DNA from: an uncultured Bacilli bacterium
GTDB lineage: Bacteria > Bacillota_I > Bacilli_A > RF39 > UBA660
Reading direction: 5' to 3'
Assembly: GCA_934096985.1 (NCBI GenBank)
Contig: CAKONC010000002.1
Coordinates: 124,001-188,000 of the forward strand
DNA: 64,000 nucleotides
Under the pieces are notes generated by a model. It saw nothing but the letters and a program-made list of their open reading frames with translations, was not told where the DNA came from and searched no databases. This document shows, piece by piece, positions 9,337 through 17,862 of the stretch (the stretch's first letter is position 1; each line of letters begins with the position of its first letter). Position numbers and translations under genes: made by a program.

Positions 9337-9870
9337 ATGAATCGTGATTTAGAAACGCCTAAAAGAAGAAATAATAGTGCTGTGGTATTAATAATATCTA
9401 TAGTTATTACTATACTAATAATATTTACCGTATTTTATTTTTTAAGAAGTGAAAAGAAAAAAGAATTTGATAAACTTTATAATGAAGATTACTACGTAAG
9501 AATAAATTTCGGTGAAACTACTAAAGGTAATAATCTAAAAGATAAAGGTACGTTTTTAAAGGAAACTGATATTGATAAAAATTATTATCTATACATTACT
9601 AAATCAAATGTAGTCTATGCATACTATACAGATTATTATTATATTTTTGATCCACTTCATGGCTATCATATAGATTTTCAGAAAACGCTTAATGATGATG
9701 TTGTTAAAGAAATATTAAATCAAATCGATGAAAAGAAAGAAACTACATTGCTTAATAAAAACAAAGATGACTATTTAATACTCCGTTTTAATGATGAAAA
9801 TTACTATATGAATAAAAAATTACTTCAACAAATTCTTCAGCATTATGATGTAATTCTAGAAATAAAATAA
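9337..9870 (+). CDS. single-pass membrane protein of unknown function
   Basis: 177 residues: a positively charged cytoplasmic start (RDLETPKRR), one transmembrane helix at about residues 15-37, then a tyrosine- and lysine-rich extracellular part with no cysteines and no family I recognise. It begins three bases after the murC stop, so it is translated from the murC transcript and may have an envelope role; that is inference from position only. A strong hairpin terminator follows the stop. Confidence 0.8.
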   Translation: MNRDLETPKRRNNSAVVLIISIVITILIIFTVFYFLRSEKKKEFDKLYNEDYYVRINFGETTKGNNLKDKGTFLKETDIDKNYYLYITKSNVVYAYYTDYYYIFDPLHGYHIDFQKTLNDDVVKEILNQIDEKKETTLLNKNKDDYLILRFNDENYYMNKKLLQQILQHYDVILEIK

Positions 9871-9896
9871 AAAAGGATATGATCCTTTTTTATTTT
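9867..9896. terminator. bidirectional terminator between the murC operon and dusB
   Basis: AAAAAGGAT and ATCCTTTTT arms with a three-base loop (9870-9890), flanked by A and T runs, lie between two convergent genes. Confidence 0.85.
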
Positions 9897-9898
9897 GG

Positions 9899-10882
9899 CT
9901 AATTTTCCTTACTAATATTTTCTAAATAATTATCTAAAATTTCAATTATTTTATTTTGGTTTCTTTCCTTACAAATCATATTTTTTACTTCACCATTATT
10001 TGGCATGCCTTTTAAATAATATAAGAAATGACTTCTTATTTCAATTGTTGCTTCACTTTCTCCTTTTTCTAAAACTAAATTATTTAAATGTGTTTTCATC
10101 ATTTGAATTCTTTCTTCAAAAGATATTTTTTTAGGTAATTTTCCATGTTCTAGGTAATCATTGCATTCTTTAATAAGCCAAGGATTTCCTAAAAGACCTC
10201 TTCCTATCATAACAGCATCACAGCCTGTTTCATCAAGCATTTTCTTAGCATCAAAACAGCTTACAACATCTCCATTACCTATTACTGGAATATTTACACT
10301 TTCTTTAACTTTTTTTATAAGAGACCAATCACTATGTCCCTCATAACCTTGATTTCTTGTTCTTGCATGAAGTGTTATTGCACTTGCTCCAGCTTTTTCA
10401 CATATTTTAGCTACTTCAACACAATTTATACTGTTTTCATCCCAGCCACTACGAATTTTAACAGTTACTGGACAGGGAACGCTTTTACTAACCGCATTAA
10501 CAATTTCATATATTTTTTCGGGACTTTTCAAAAGTGCACTTCCCGCTTGAGAACGCATTGCTATTTTAGGTACAGGGCAGCCCATATTAATATCAATTAT
10601 ATCTGGATGCATATAATCATATACAATTTTTGCAGCCTTGCAAAAACTATCTACATCACTTCCAAAAATTTGCTGTGATATAGGTCTTTCTTTTTCGTCC
10701 ATTTTTAAAAGTTTTTTAGTTTTTTCATTACCAAAAACTAAAGCTTTATCTGAAACCATTTCTCCTACTACTAAAGATGCACCAAAATCTTTACAAATCA
10801 TTCGAAAAGTTTTATTACTAACACCAGCCATCGGAGCTACAATTATTTTTCCATTAATTTCTACATTACCTATTTTAAACAT
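9899..10882 (-). CDS. dusB: tRNA-dihydrouridine synthase, DusB family
   Basis: FMN-dependent reductase that makes dihydrouridine in tRNA. The 327-residue protein has the flavin-barrel start APMAGVSNKTFR (residue 16 on), the catalytic-cysteine segment INMGCPVPKIA near residue 98, VTVKIRSGW near residue 140 and GNGDVVS near residue 197, then the C-terminal helical domain. A terminator-like hairpin lies immediately before its start codon, with the likely Shine-Dalgarno AAGGGA in its loop and 3' arm. Confidence 0.95.
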   Translation of the reverse strand: MFKIGNVEINGKIIVAPMAGVSNKTFRMICKDFGASLVVGEMVSDKALVFGNEKTKKLLKMDEKERPISQQIFGSDVDSFCKAAKIVYDYMHPDIIDINMGCPVPKIAMRSQAGSALLKSPEKIYEIVNAVSKSVPCPVTVKIRSGWDENSINCVEVAKICEKAGASAITLHARTRNQGYEGHSDWSLIKKVKESVNIPVIGNGDVVSCFDAKKMLDETGCDAVMIGRGLLGNPWLIKECNDYLEHGKLPKKISFEERIQMMKTHLNNLVLEKGESEATIEIRSHFLYYLKGMPNNGEVKNMICKERNQNKIIEILDNYLENISKEN

Positions 10883-10913
10883 AAAAAAATCTTTCCCTTA
10901 ACAGAAAAGATTA
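10883..10913 (-). terminator. hairpin with T run ending the pduL transcript and abutting the dusB start
   Basis: On the minus strand AATCTTTTC pairs with GGAAAGATT and is followed by seven T residues, immediately before the dusB ATG. It fits a factor-independent terminator of pduL. It also contains the only plausible dusB ribosome binding site, so it may attenuate dusB. Confidence 0.65.
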
Positions 10914-10947
10914 TAACATCATAAATTAGTGCTGTAAATATAATAAT

Positions 10948-11511
10948 TTATTTCAAAATTATTTTGGCAGTATCACCTTGGTTTATTAAAAAGGCACATG
11001 CATCATCTTTATCAATATGTAGTTCTAAAACGGCATTATCTTTTATCTTAACAAAGCTTTCAATAATTCCAAATTTTTCATTTCCAAGCTTAACTAAAAC
11101 TTTTTCTCCATGAGTAAGACCTAGGTTGCTTGCTTCCTCTTTAGAAATATGAATATGTCTTTGAGCAATAATACAAGCTTTTACTTCAATACTATTTTTA
11201 GGAGTTTCAATTGTAATTTTTTCTGCTCCTACCAAATCTCCACTTTCTCTTACCGGAGGATTAATACCAAACTTAATTGCATCAGATTTAGCAATTTCTA
11301 CTTGGGTATAATCACGACATGGACCCAAAACTTTTACATTATCAATTTTAAATTTATCAGTTTTCAAAGTAACAACTTTATCAGTAACAAACTCCTCAGG
11401 TTGTTTTAAATTTTTCAAAATATTATACGGTTCATCAAATAAAATGTCATAAACCTCTTTACTTAAATGAACATGTCTATTACTAATACCTATATCTATC
11501 TCTTTTTCCAT
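10948..11511 (-). CDS. pduL: phosphate propanoyltransferase PduL (phosphotransacylase)
   Basis: PduL interconverts acyl-CoA and acyl-phosphate and can replace Pta in acetate formation. The 187-residue protein has two tandem barrel domains. Each carries a zinc-binding histidine motif: NRHVHLS near residue 11 and QRHIHIS near residue 116. RESGD near residue 88 is also conserved. No microcompartment shell genes are nearby and no encapsulation peptide is evident, so a general fermentative role is likely. Its start overlaps the 3' end of the upstream acyltransferase gene by 16 bases. Confidence 0.94.
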   Translation of the reverse strand: MEKEIDIGISNRHVHLSKEVYDILFDEPYNILKNLKQPEEFVTDKVVTLKTDKFKIDNVKVLGPCRDYTQVEIAKSDAIKFGINPPVRESGDLVGAEKITIETPKNSIEVKACIIAQRHIHISKEEASNLGLTHGEKVLVKLGNEKFGIIESFVKIKDNAVLELHIDKDDACAFLINQGDTAKIILK

Positions 11512-12488
11512 TTTTTCTCCTTTAATACCATAAATGGTTTACATAATACAAAACTTATAAAATAACTACTAAAAAATATTACGATTAAACAAATTATAAT
11601 AGAGTATGCAGAACAATATTTTAGTAAATCATAATGCTCAATTATATAACAAAATATTAAATTACTAAACAAATATGTACCAAACAAATAAGGTGTAAAT
11701 GTTTTGAATTTTATATCACTCTTATCATTAAAATTAATTATATAATAAATAAGTATAGTCAAAAGCATCATCAGTAAATTATTATTTTCTATTAAAGTTC
11801 TATCAAAATTTTGCATACTCTTTGATAAAGCATATGTAATTATTACTATATAAGTAAATAATATTAAACTAATAACAACGCTTAGTATCAAATTTTTAGT
11901 TTTTTTACTATCAACATTTTTTATTAAATAACCCATTATAAAATAGCTTATCATCATAGAGTTATTTATTAAAGGAATATCTAAAGTAAAAGTAAATTCT
12001 TTAAATAAACCTATTAAGTTTAATGTACTCCATAAAAGTACCAAAACAATAAATAATTTACTTTCTTTTTTAGTCATATTAGTAACTAATCTTTTTATAA
12101 AAGGATAAATTATATAAAGACCTAAAATATTAAATAATATACTCAAATGACTATTAAACGGATTAAAGAGATATTTATAAAAATGATTTAAATTATGATT
12201 AAAAAAAAGCATATTTATAAAAGTGAAAATTACAAATATAAAAATTATAAATAAAATATTTTTAATATAATTTTTTAAACTAAACTCAGTATTAAGTAAG
12301 TAATAGCCCATTGTCATTATAAAAAGTGGTAATCCTATTTTTCCTAAGATATAATATATTGCTGAAAAAACGAAATATACATTTCCGTAATTATTAAATG
12401 TGTAAGTATAATTCTTTGCTATAAATGAAAGCAGCATCAAAATAATACTTATAAAAAATGTTTTATTAATACTTAAATCTTTTTTCAT
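11496..12488 (-). CDS. integral membrane acyltransferase, acyltransferase-3 family
   Basis: 330 residues with about ten predicted transmembrane helices. The segment GKIGLPLFIMTMGYYLL around residue 49 matches the GxPLFxxxxGYL pattern of acyltransferase-3 (OafA/WecH-like) enzymes, which acylate sugars or peptidoglycan at the membrane. The usual catalytic N-terminal histidine (R/K-x10-H) is not evident, so activity is uncertain. It overlaps pduL by 16 bases and follows a 31-codon membrane peptide gene. Confidence 0.72.
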   Translation of the reverse strand: MKKDLSINKTFFISIILMLLSFIAKNYTYTFNNYGNVYFVFSAIYYILGKIGLPLFIMTMGYYLLNTEFSLKNYIKNILFIIFIFVIFTFINMLFFNHNLNHFYKYLFNPFNSHLSILFNILGLYIIYPFIKRLVTNMTKKESKLFIVLVLLWSTLNLIGLFKEFTFTLDIPLINNSMMISYFIMGYLIKNVDSKKTKNLILSVVISLILFTYIVIITYALSKSMQNFDRTLIENNNLLMMLLTILIYYIINFNDKSDIKFKTFTPYLFGTYLFSNLIFCYIIEHYDLLKYCSAYSIIICLIVIFFSSYFISFVLCKPFMVLKEKKWKKR

Positions 12489-12489
12489 G

Positions 12490-12585
12490 TTATTTAATTA
12501 TGTATGTAATTACTCTTGCAATTGATATACCGAACAATATAATAGAAAAACAAAATACTAAACTTCTATAAATTTCTTTTTTCAT
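12490..12585 (-). CDS. 31-residue single-helix membrane peptide
   Basis: A short frame from ATG at 12585, preceded by AAAGGAAC with good spacing. It encodes MKKEIYR, a hydrophobic stretch of about 19 residues (LVFCFSIILFGISIARV), then TYIIK. It fits exactly between the phosphatase-like gene and the acyltransferase gene with gaps of 12 and 1 base. Spacing and ribosome binding site argue for translation; function is unknown. Confidence 0.55.
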   Translation of the reverse strand: MKKEIYRSLVFCFSIILFGISIARVITYIIK

Positions 12586-12597
12586 ACATGTTCCTTT

Positions 12598-13212
12598 CTA
12601 TAAAATAATTTTTTTAATATTTACTAAATTGCTATCTTCAAAATTTAATTTATATATACTTATGTCATTTATATCACCAGAATAAACAACATCATCATTA
12701 TATTCTAAAATAAGTTCATCTTCAAGGTTATAACCAACTTTTGTATGATTTATTAAATAACTTAATATCGTCCTTAAATGTGTAAAAACAACTACTTTAT
12801 TTACTTTATTTAAATATACAATATGATTTATACTATCTGTAAATCTTTTGCAAGTTTCATTTAACGATTCTCCTTTTTCAAGTTTTATATTAAAATCATG
12901 TTCTTGCATAAAATAAATATTTTTTAAATCTTTATTTTTAATATCTCCCACTATAGGAGCATCTAATTTATCATCTAAATAAACATCTTTTTTTAGTCTT
13001 TTTGCTAAATATTGAGCAAATATTCTTGCACTAGCACTTGTTGATGAATATATAGCACCAGTGTTATTAAACATGGTTAGTAAAGAAAGTCTTTGTGCAT
13101 AATCTTTATTTTTACTAAACAAAGGTATCTTTAGTTTTTTTTTATCTATTTTATTTTCATTATAAAGTAAGTTATTTTCTATTAAATTATTACTTACCAA
13201 AATAACTTCCAT
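12598..13212 (-). CDS. degenerate histidine-phosphatase (phosphoglycerate-mutase-like) protein
   Basis: 204 residues with the layout of the histidine phosphatase superfamily: a start strand MEVILVSNN, a YSSTSASARIFAQYL segment near residue 55 (equivalent to SPLxRAxxTA), GESLNETCKRF near residue 113, and VVVFTHLRTIL near residue 142. The catalytic RHG triad at the first strand is replaced by SNN, so the phospho-accepting histidine is missing. It is likely non-catalytic or a substrate-binding relic. It lies four bases after the DUF368 gene, in the same unit. Confidence 0.7.
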   Translation of the reverse strand: MEVILVSNNLIENNLLYNENKIDKKKLKIPLFSKNKDYAQRLSLLTMFNNTGAIYSSTSASARIFAQYLAKRLKKDVYLDDKLDAPIVGDIKNKDLKNIYFMQEHDFNIKLEKGESLNETCKRFTDSINHIVYLNKVNKVVVFTHLRTILSYLINHTKVGYNLEDELILEYNDDVVYSGDINDISIYKLNFEDSNLVNIKKIIL

Positions 13213-13216
13213 TAGT

Positions 13217-14065
13217 TTAATCCTCTTTTAAATATTTTGCACTTAATACATAACCAATTAAAAGTAAAACCATACCAACTATAAATTCTGCTACTTTAAT
13301 TTTATAACCAAATATTAGAATTATTATATTCACAATTGAGGCAAATACAAAACCTACAATAGCAAAATATGTTTTAATTTTATGTTTTTCAAGTAAATAT
13401 TCCATAAGTTTACTAACAGCAATTATACCTATAAGCATTCCTATACCAAAAACAATTATTATAAAAATATTCGGATTTAAATTGTTAAAATGGACAGTTT
13501 CAGAAATAATATTTAAAAGTGGTGTATAGTATCCTAAAATAACTAGTATAGCTGAACCACTAACTCCTGGAATAATCATTGTACCAGCAGCAATAATTCC
13601 TACACCAAATAATTTTAAATAACCAGTTAAATCAGTGCTTACACTTACACCTTCCTTACTTCCAAGAAGTGATATACCGATTAGAATTAAAGCACCAACA
13701 ACTGTACATAAAATATTTGCTATAGAATATTTTTTTTCAGTTTTTTGAACTATCATCTTAACTCCACCAAGGATTAAGCCTACGAAAAATAATAATGTTG
13801 CCACAGGAAATTTATTTAATGTAATATTTAAAAGTAAGCAACAACATATTGCAGATGCTACAACTCCTAAAGCAAAAAATATTATGAACTTTTTATTTTC
13901 CTTAAATGATGAAAAGAAATTATTTATTATCTTAATAATTCTTTCGTAAATTCCCATTGTCATAGCAAGAACTGATGAACTAATTGGAAATATAATACCA
14001 AAACCTATTACAAAACCTTTTAAAAATGTAATAAGTGCATTGTCTTCTTTTTTAGTTTTTGTCAT
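13217..14065 (-). CDS. DUF368 membrane protein, undecaprenyl-phosphate translocase (PopT-like)
   Basis: 282 residues with eight or so transmembrane helices and the DUF368 signatures GFGIIFPISSSVLAMTMGIYE near residue 20 and IPGVSGSAILVILGYY near residue 165, which form an inverted repeat. DUF368 proteins have been shown to return undecaprenyl phosphate across the membrane for reuse in wall polymer synthesis. It overlaps the 3' end of rmuC by 14 bases, so the two are translationally coupled. Confidence 0.9.
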   Translation of the reverse strand: MTKTKKEDNALITFLKGFVIGFGIIFPISSSVLAMTMGIYERIIKIINNFFSSFKENKKFIIFFALGVVASAICCCLLLNITLNKFPVATLLFFVGLILGGVKMIVQKTEKKYSIANILCTVVGALILIGISLLGSKEGVSVSTDLTGYLKLFGVGIIAAGTMIIPGVSGSAILVILGYYTPLLNIISETVHFNNLNPNIFIIIVFGIGMLIGIIAVSKLMEYLLEKHKIKTYFAIVGFVFASIVNIIILIFGYKIKVAEFIVGMVLLLIGYVLSAKYLKED

Positions 14066-15131
14066 TTTCCACCTCTATCTTTTTAATTTCAACTCTATTT
14101 ATAGAATCAAATTTCTTTGTAATTTTTTCTGTTGTCGTAGAAAGTTCATCTACGGAATTATTAACCGCTTTTATATTCTTAGATAGTTTATCCCAACGAT
14201 CTTTATATCTTGAAAACTCAATGCTTAACTTATTTAATTCATCATGAATAACTTTAGCATACTTATCTCTTTCAATATTTTTAATAATCATTGATATCGT
14301 AGATAATGTAGATATTAATGTAGTTGGGCCGGTTATCCATACCTTACTATTATAAGCATACGTAATAAGTTCAGGATGATACGCATTTATTTCAGCAAAA
14401 ATTGCTTCCGCAGGTAAAAACATAATTGCTTCATCACTAGTTACCCCTGGAATAATATATTTTTCCTTAATATCATTAATATGTTTCTTCACATCTTGAA
14501 CAAACAATTTTTCATAATATAATCTTTCTTCTTTAGTCTTACTTCTATCAGTCATTTTTTGATAATTTTCAAGTGGAAATTTACTATCAATCGAAATTGT
14601 TCCAAGGGGAGCTGGTGCAAATAAAAGTGCATCAACTATATATCCATTTTCAAATTTATATTGAGATTTATAAATTCCCGTTGAGGAAGAACCAAAAGCA
14701 TTATTTAAAATGTATTCAAGACTAACCTCTCCAAATGTACCTCTTGTCTTTTTATCAGTTAATACGCCTTGTAAAGAAATGATGTCTGCTCCTAAATCAT
14801 CAATTTTCTTTTGTGCTTCATCGATTTTTGAAAGTCTTTCTAAAACAGAATTAAATGTTTTATTACTCTTTTCAAAGTTTTTATCAAGTCTTTCATTAAC
14901 CATATCATTTATTAAAGTTAACTTTCTTTCAACCCTTTCGTTTAATGAATCAAAATCCTCTCTTAAGATTTTAGAAAAATCATATTTAAAATCACCAATT
15001 GATTTTGTAATATTTGTATCAAACTTGCCTAATTTTTCAACTATATCACTATTATTATTCTTTCTAGATAATAAAATAATTAGTAAAATTATAGTGAAAA
15101 TTAAAAGGCCTATTATTATGTAATCTATCAT
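14052..15131 (-). CDS. rmuC: RmuC family DNA recombination protein
   Basis: 359 residues: an N-terminal membrane helix (residues 4-22), a coiled-coil region to about residue 120, then the RmuC nuclease-like domain with TRGTFGEVSLEYIL near residue 129 and IDSKFPLENYQ near residue 176. RmuC restrains inversions at short inverted repeats and is predicted to be a PD-(D/E)XK-type nuclease. Start overlaps the previous stop as ATGATAG, and the gene overlaps the DUF368 gene. Confidence 0.92.
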   Translation of the reverse strand: MIDYIIIGLLIFTIILLIILLSRKNNNSDIVEKLGKFDTNITKSIGDFKYDFSKILREDFDSLNERVERKLTLINDMVNERLDKNFEKSNKTFNSVLERLSKIDEAQKKIDDLGADIISLQGVLTDKKTRGTFGEVSLEYILNNAFGSSSTGIYKSQYKFENGYIVDALLFAPAPLGTISIDSKFPLENYQKMTDRSKTKEERLYYEKLFVQDVKKHINDIKEKYIIPGVTSDEAIMFLPAEAIFAEINAYHPELITYAYNSKVWITGPTTLISTLSTISMIIKNIERDKYAKVIHDELNKLSIEFSRYKDRWDKLSKNIKAVNNSVDELSTTTEKITKKFDSINRVEIKKIEVENDKN

Positions 15132-15532
15132 TTGTCAGCCTTTCTCATTATTTGCATTAATGTATTATCCATTTTAACCGGACTAATATAAATTTCTTTT
15201 CCATTTTTAAGCCTTAAAGCAATTCTTTTGTAAGATGTTGAATAAAATGGATTTATATTACTTACTATAAAGCATTTTTTTATATTTTTATATGGAATTA
15301 CTTTTTTTATAAAACCTGCTCTAATTGTAATACTTTTTTCATTTATTCTATATACTCTAAAATAGAAAAATATTATTAAGCCAAGAATAATTATTAAAAA
15401 AGCTATTCCTAAAACAACATATAAAGTATTTACATGCAATGCTAAAATTATGGAAATAAATACTAAACAAATTGTAAAATAGATTCCAAAAAAAACATAA
15501 TAAAAATTGTCATAATAATTTTTTATTTTCAT
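15128..15532 (-). CDS. membrane-anchored PH-domain protein
   Basis: 134 residues: two transmembrane helices at about residues 12-34 and 37-56, then a bacterial PH-like domain. The segment INPFYSTSYKRIALRL followed by ISPVKMD is typical of the bPH_4 group (formerly DUF1200). The role of the family is undefined. The start codon overlaps the stop of the upstream exported-protein gene (ATGA) and its own stop overlaps the rmuC start, so all three are one translationally coupled unit. Confidence 0.75.
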   Translation of the reverse strand: MKIKNYYDNFYYVFFGIYFTICLVFISIILALHVNTLYVVLGIAFLIIILGLIIFFYFRVYRINEKSITIRAGFIKKVIPYKNIKKCFIVSNINPFYSTSYKRIALRLKNGKEIYISPVKMDNTLMQIMRKADK

Positions 15533-16218
15533 TTGTCATCCTTACATCTTATGTTTTCTACATAAAAATTACCTGAAAAAGATTTGCCTTGAATACTTGC
15601 TTGTGATTCAGCTAAAATATAAAATTTTAAGTTAATATTCCAAGACTGAGTCGTACCTGTACCATTTAAATCTTTTATTACCGCATCTTTAACAACAACT
15701 TTTTTGTAACCAACATTTCCACTTTTTGCACTCCATGACGAATCATAAGCAAAGTTTTTTTCAGTACTATAATTATTGGTTCCAACATTTGCTCCTTTTA
15801 TTGTTAAAGTTAATTCTTTTGAATTTGGATTTGTTACTGGAGTTTCAGTATCTCCATAAACCTTACTATCAGTGTCATATTCAAATACTATATCATAGAT
15901 GCAGCTATAACTACTTGAAGCTGCACCTAAAGTTAAAGTTACATTCAAATTACTATTACTATCTGCTACTACATCTCCAGCTGAAGCATTAATCATATTT
16001 GCAAGTGTTGCATGTAAATCAAGTGGCGCAGATGTTGAAACAAATGAAGTTGATATGCCTTTTCCGGTAGTTACATTTACAGCAGCTTTATTATTTACTT
16101 TAGCACTAAATGAACCAAAATATGCAAATGAAGCACCAGCAACAATAGCTAGTAAAAAAATAATTGCAAAAATACTTGTTATATTTAATTTCTTTGTAAT
16201 TTCATTATTTTCATTCAT
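15529..16218 (-). CDS. exported protein with SipW-type signal peptide
   Basis: 229 residues. Residues 13-35 are hydrophobic and end in AGASFAYFGSFSAKV, the pattern of SipW-dependent (TasA/camelysin-like) secreted proteins. The rest is a threonine/serine-rich beta-type domain with two cysteines (SYSCIYD near residue 105, IRCKDDK at the end) that could form a disulfide. SipW substrates include matrix fibres, but no signal peptidase I gene is in the window. It is the first gene of the PH-domain/rmuC/DUF368 unit. Confidence 0.72.
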   Translation of the reverse strand: MNENNEITKKLNITSIFAIIFLLAIVAGASFAYFGSFSAKVNNKAAVNVTTGKGISTSFVSTSAPLDLHATLANMINASAGDVVADSNSNLNVTLTLGAASSSYSCIYDIVFEYDTDSKVYGDTETPVTNPNSKELTLTIKGANVGTNNYSTEKNFAYDSSWSAKSGNVGYKKVVVKDAVIKDLNGTGTTQSWNINLKFYILAESQASIQGKSFSGNFYVENIRCKDDK

Positions 16219-16261
16219 AATAAATCTATCCTTACAATTAATATAATACTATATTTTAAGA

Positions 16262-16300
16262 TTAAAAAAAAGAATAAATAATAAAATTTATTCTTTTTTT
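16262..16300 (-). terminator. terminator downstream of the YfcC-like carrier
   Basis: AAAAAGAATAAAT pairs with ATTTATTCTTTTT across an eight-base loop, followed on the minus strand by a run of T. It lies just after the carrier stop and before the next promoter region. Confidence 0.8.
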
Positions 16301-16315
16301 GTAAAATACTTTCTA

Positions 16316-17791
16316 TTAATAATAAACTATTGTAGCTAAAATTAATAGTGCAACTAGCATTAATAATGCAAACATCCATATATATTTAAACCATGATTTA
16401 TAATCAATTTTTAAATATGATAGTCCAACCATTAAAAGGCCACTTGCAGGTACAAAAATTTGAACAATTCCGTAAGTAGTAACATATAAAGTATGAATAA
16501 GTGATAAACTTTCAGAATATCCTGTACTTACAAATTTTCCTATTAAATAACCTGTGTATCCTAAATCGGCATGGAATATTGATGATACAAATGCAGTTAA
16601 AGTAGCAATGTATGGATTAAATGTCTTAGTTAAACCATAAGCCCAATTAGTTACAGTTGGAATAAATGGTGCCATATATGCAGTAACAAATATAGAATAA
16701 ACTAATACATATAAACATACAGGTTTAAGCATTTTTTTAGCTCCAGAACCAAAGTTTACTAAGTAATCATTAAATGATACTCTGTCCATAGCAGCAGCAA
16801 TAACTGACATAATAAATACTATAACAGTTATAGTTGTAACTTCAAATGAACCAAATGCAGTAGCGGAAGTTCCTAATAAATATTTAAATAAAGTAAAGTC
16901 CTTACCAATAGTTAAACCAGTTAACCAAGTATGGAAGTCACTAAAAATAGTTATTTTGAAATTATTTTCCCAGTCGATAAATCCAAGTACTATAAATATA
17001 GCAAGAACTGTGAAAATTACTACTACTGGCCAAGTTGAAATTTTTCCCTTAACTTCTTCAACAGCAAATGGATCACTTTCAAGTTCTTCTTCAGTATTTA
17101 CTTTTTTCTTATTTTTTCTTGTAAGACGTAATACTAATAAAGCTTCATAACCAATAAGTGCAATTACAGCAATGATAATACGATATTTTAATCCAATATC
17201 AATTCCTGTTCCTACATAGTTATTAAAGTAACTTAAACTATCAGTACCATAAGTACATCCTAAAGCACCAGCAATAATTGAACCAAATGTAACAATAAAT
17301 GCTGTCAATTTATCGAACTTAGCATTTAATAAAATTGATATTACAAAAGGAACAAATACTAATAAAGCAAATGTATTCTTTAAAAGTGATGCTAAAATTG
17401 CAAATAAGCATGAAATAATTATGCTAAATAAAAGTTCTTTTCCTTTTATTTTTTTAGCAATTTTTTTAACTGTTGCCTCATAAATCTTTGTTTTAGATAA
17501 AACACCATAAAATCCGCCTAAAACAAATAGGAAAATTAATGTTGTTAGTCCAAAATATGCGCCATAGTAAACTATAGATGTAAGATCTCCAAGGCCTAGA
17601 CGATTCATTCCATATTCTGTGTATGTTGTTCCACTAAAGTAACCATAAGGAATTACCCAAGTAAAACAGAATGCAACAAAGAAAATGATAAGTAACCATC
17701 TGAATAAATCACTATGTTTGCTTTTACATGTTAATACTGCAAAAAATGCTGCAAGAGCAAGTACTATAACAATGCCAATAACAATTCCCAT
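16316..17791 (-). CDS. YfcC/C4-dicarboxylate-carrier-like permease
   Basis: 491 residues with about twelve transmembrane helices. Features of the anaerobic C4-dicarboxylate carrier / YfcC superfamily are visible: WVIPYGYFSG near residue 46, GGFYGVLSKTKIYEATVKKI near residue 97, LLKNTFALLVFVPF near residue 136 and a conserved GLSYLKIDYKSWFKY end. Members move C4 acids, arginine/ornithine or other small anions; the substrate cannot be read from sequence. AAGGAGGT precedes the start. It stands alone with its own terminator. Confidence 0.7.
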   Translation of the reverse strand: MGIVIGIVIVLALAAFFAVLTCKSKHSDLFRWLLIIFFVAFCFTWVIPYGYFSGTTYTEYGMNRLGLGDLTSIVYYGAYFGLTTLIFLFVLGGFYGVLSKTKIYEATVKKIAKKIKGKELLFSIIISCLFAILASLLKNTFALLVFVPFVISILLNAKFDKLTAFIVTFGSIIAGALGCTYGTDSLSYFNNYVGTGIDIGLKYRIIIAVIALIGYEALLVLRLTRKNKKKVNTEEELESDPFAVEEVKGKISTWPVVVIFTVLAIFIVLGFIDWENNFKITIFSDFHTWLTGLTIGKDFTLFKYLLGTSATAFGSFEVTTITVIVFIMSVIAAAMDRVSFNDYLVNFGSGAKKMLKPVCLYVLVYSIFVTAYMAPFIPTVTNWAYGLTKTFNPYIATLTAFVSSIFHADLGYTGYLIGKFVSTGYSESLSLIHTLYVTTYGIVQIFVPASGLLMVGLSYLKIDYKSWFKYIWMFALLMLVALLILATIVYY

Positions 17792-17828
17792 ATTCTACCT
17801 CCTTAACAAAATTATACTACGTATAAAA

Positions 17829-17862
17829 TAAAAAAAAAAGCAAATTACACTTTTTTTGCTTT
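17829..17862 (-). terminator. terminator of lysS
   Basis: AAAGCAAA and TTTGCTTT arms (17837-17862) with a ten-base loop and a following T run on the minus strand. The stem overlaps the lysS stop codon. Confidence 0.8.

Noticed and set aside
10161..11409. Several plus-strand frames over dusB and pduL
   Set aside because: They are antisense frames of well-supported genes, without ribosome binding sites or recognisable domains.
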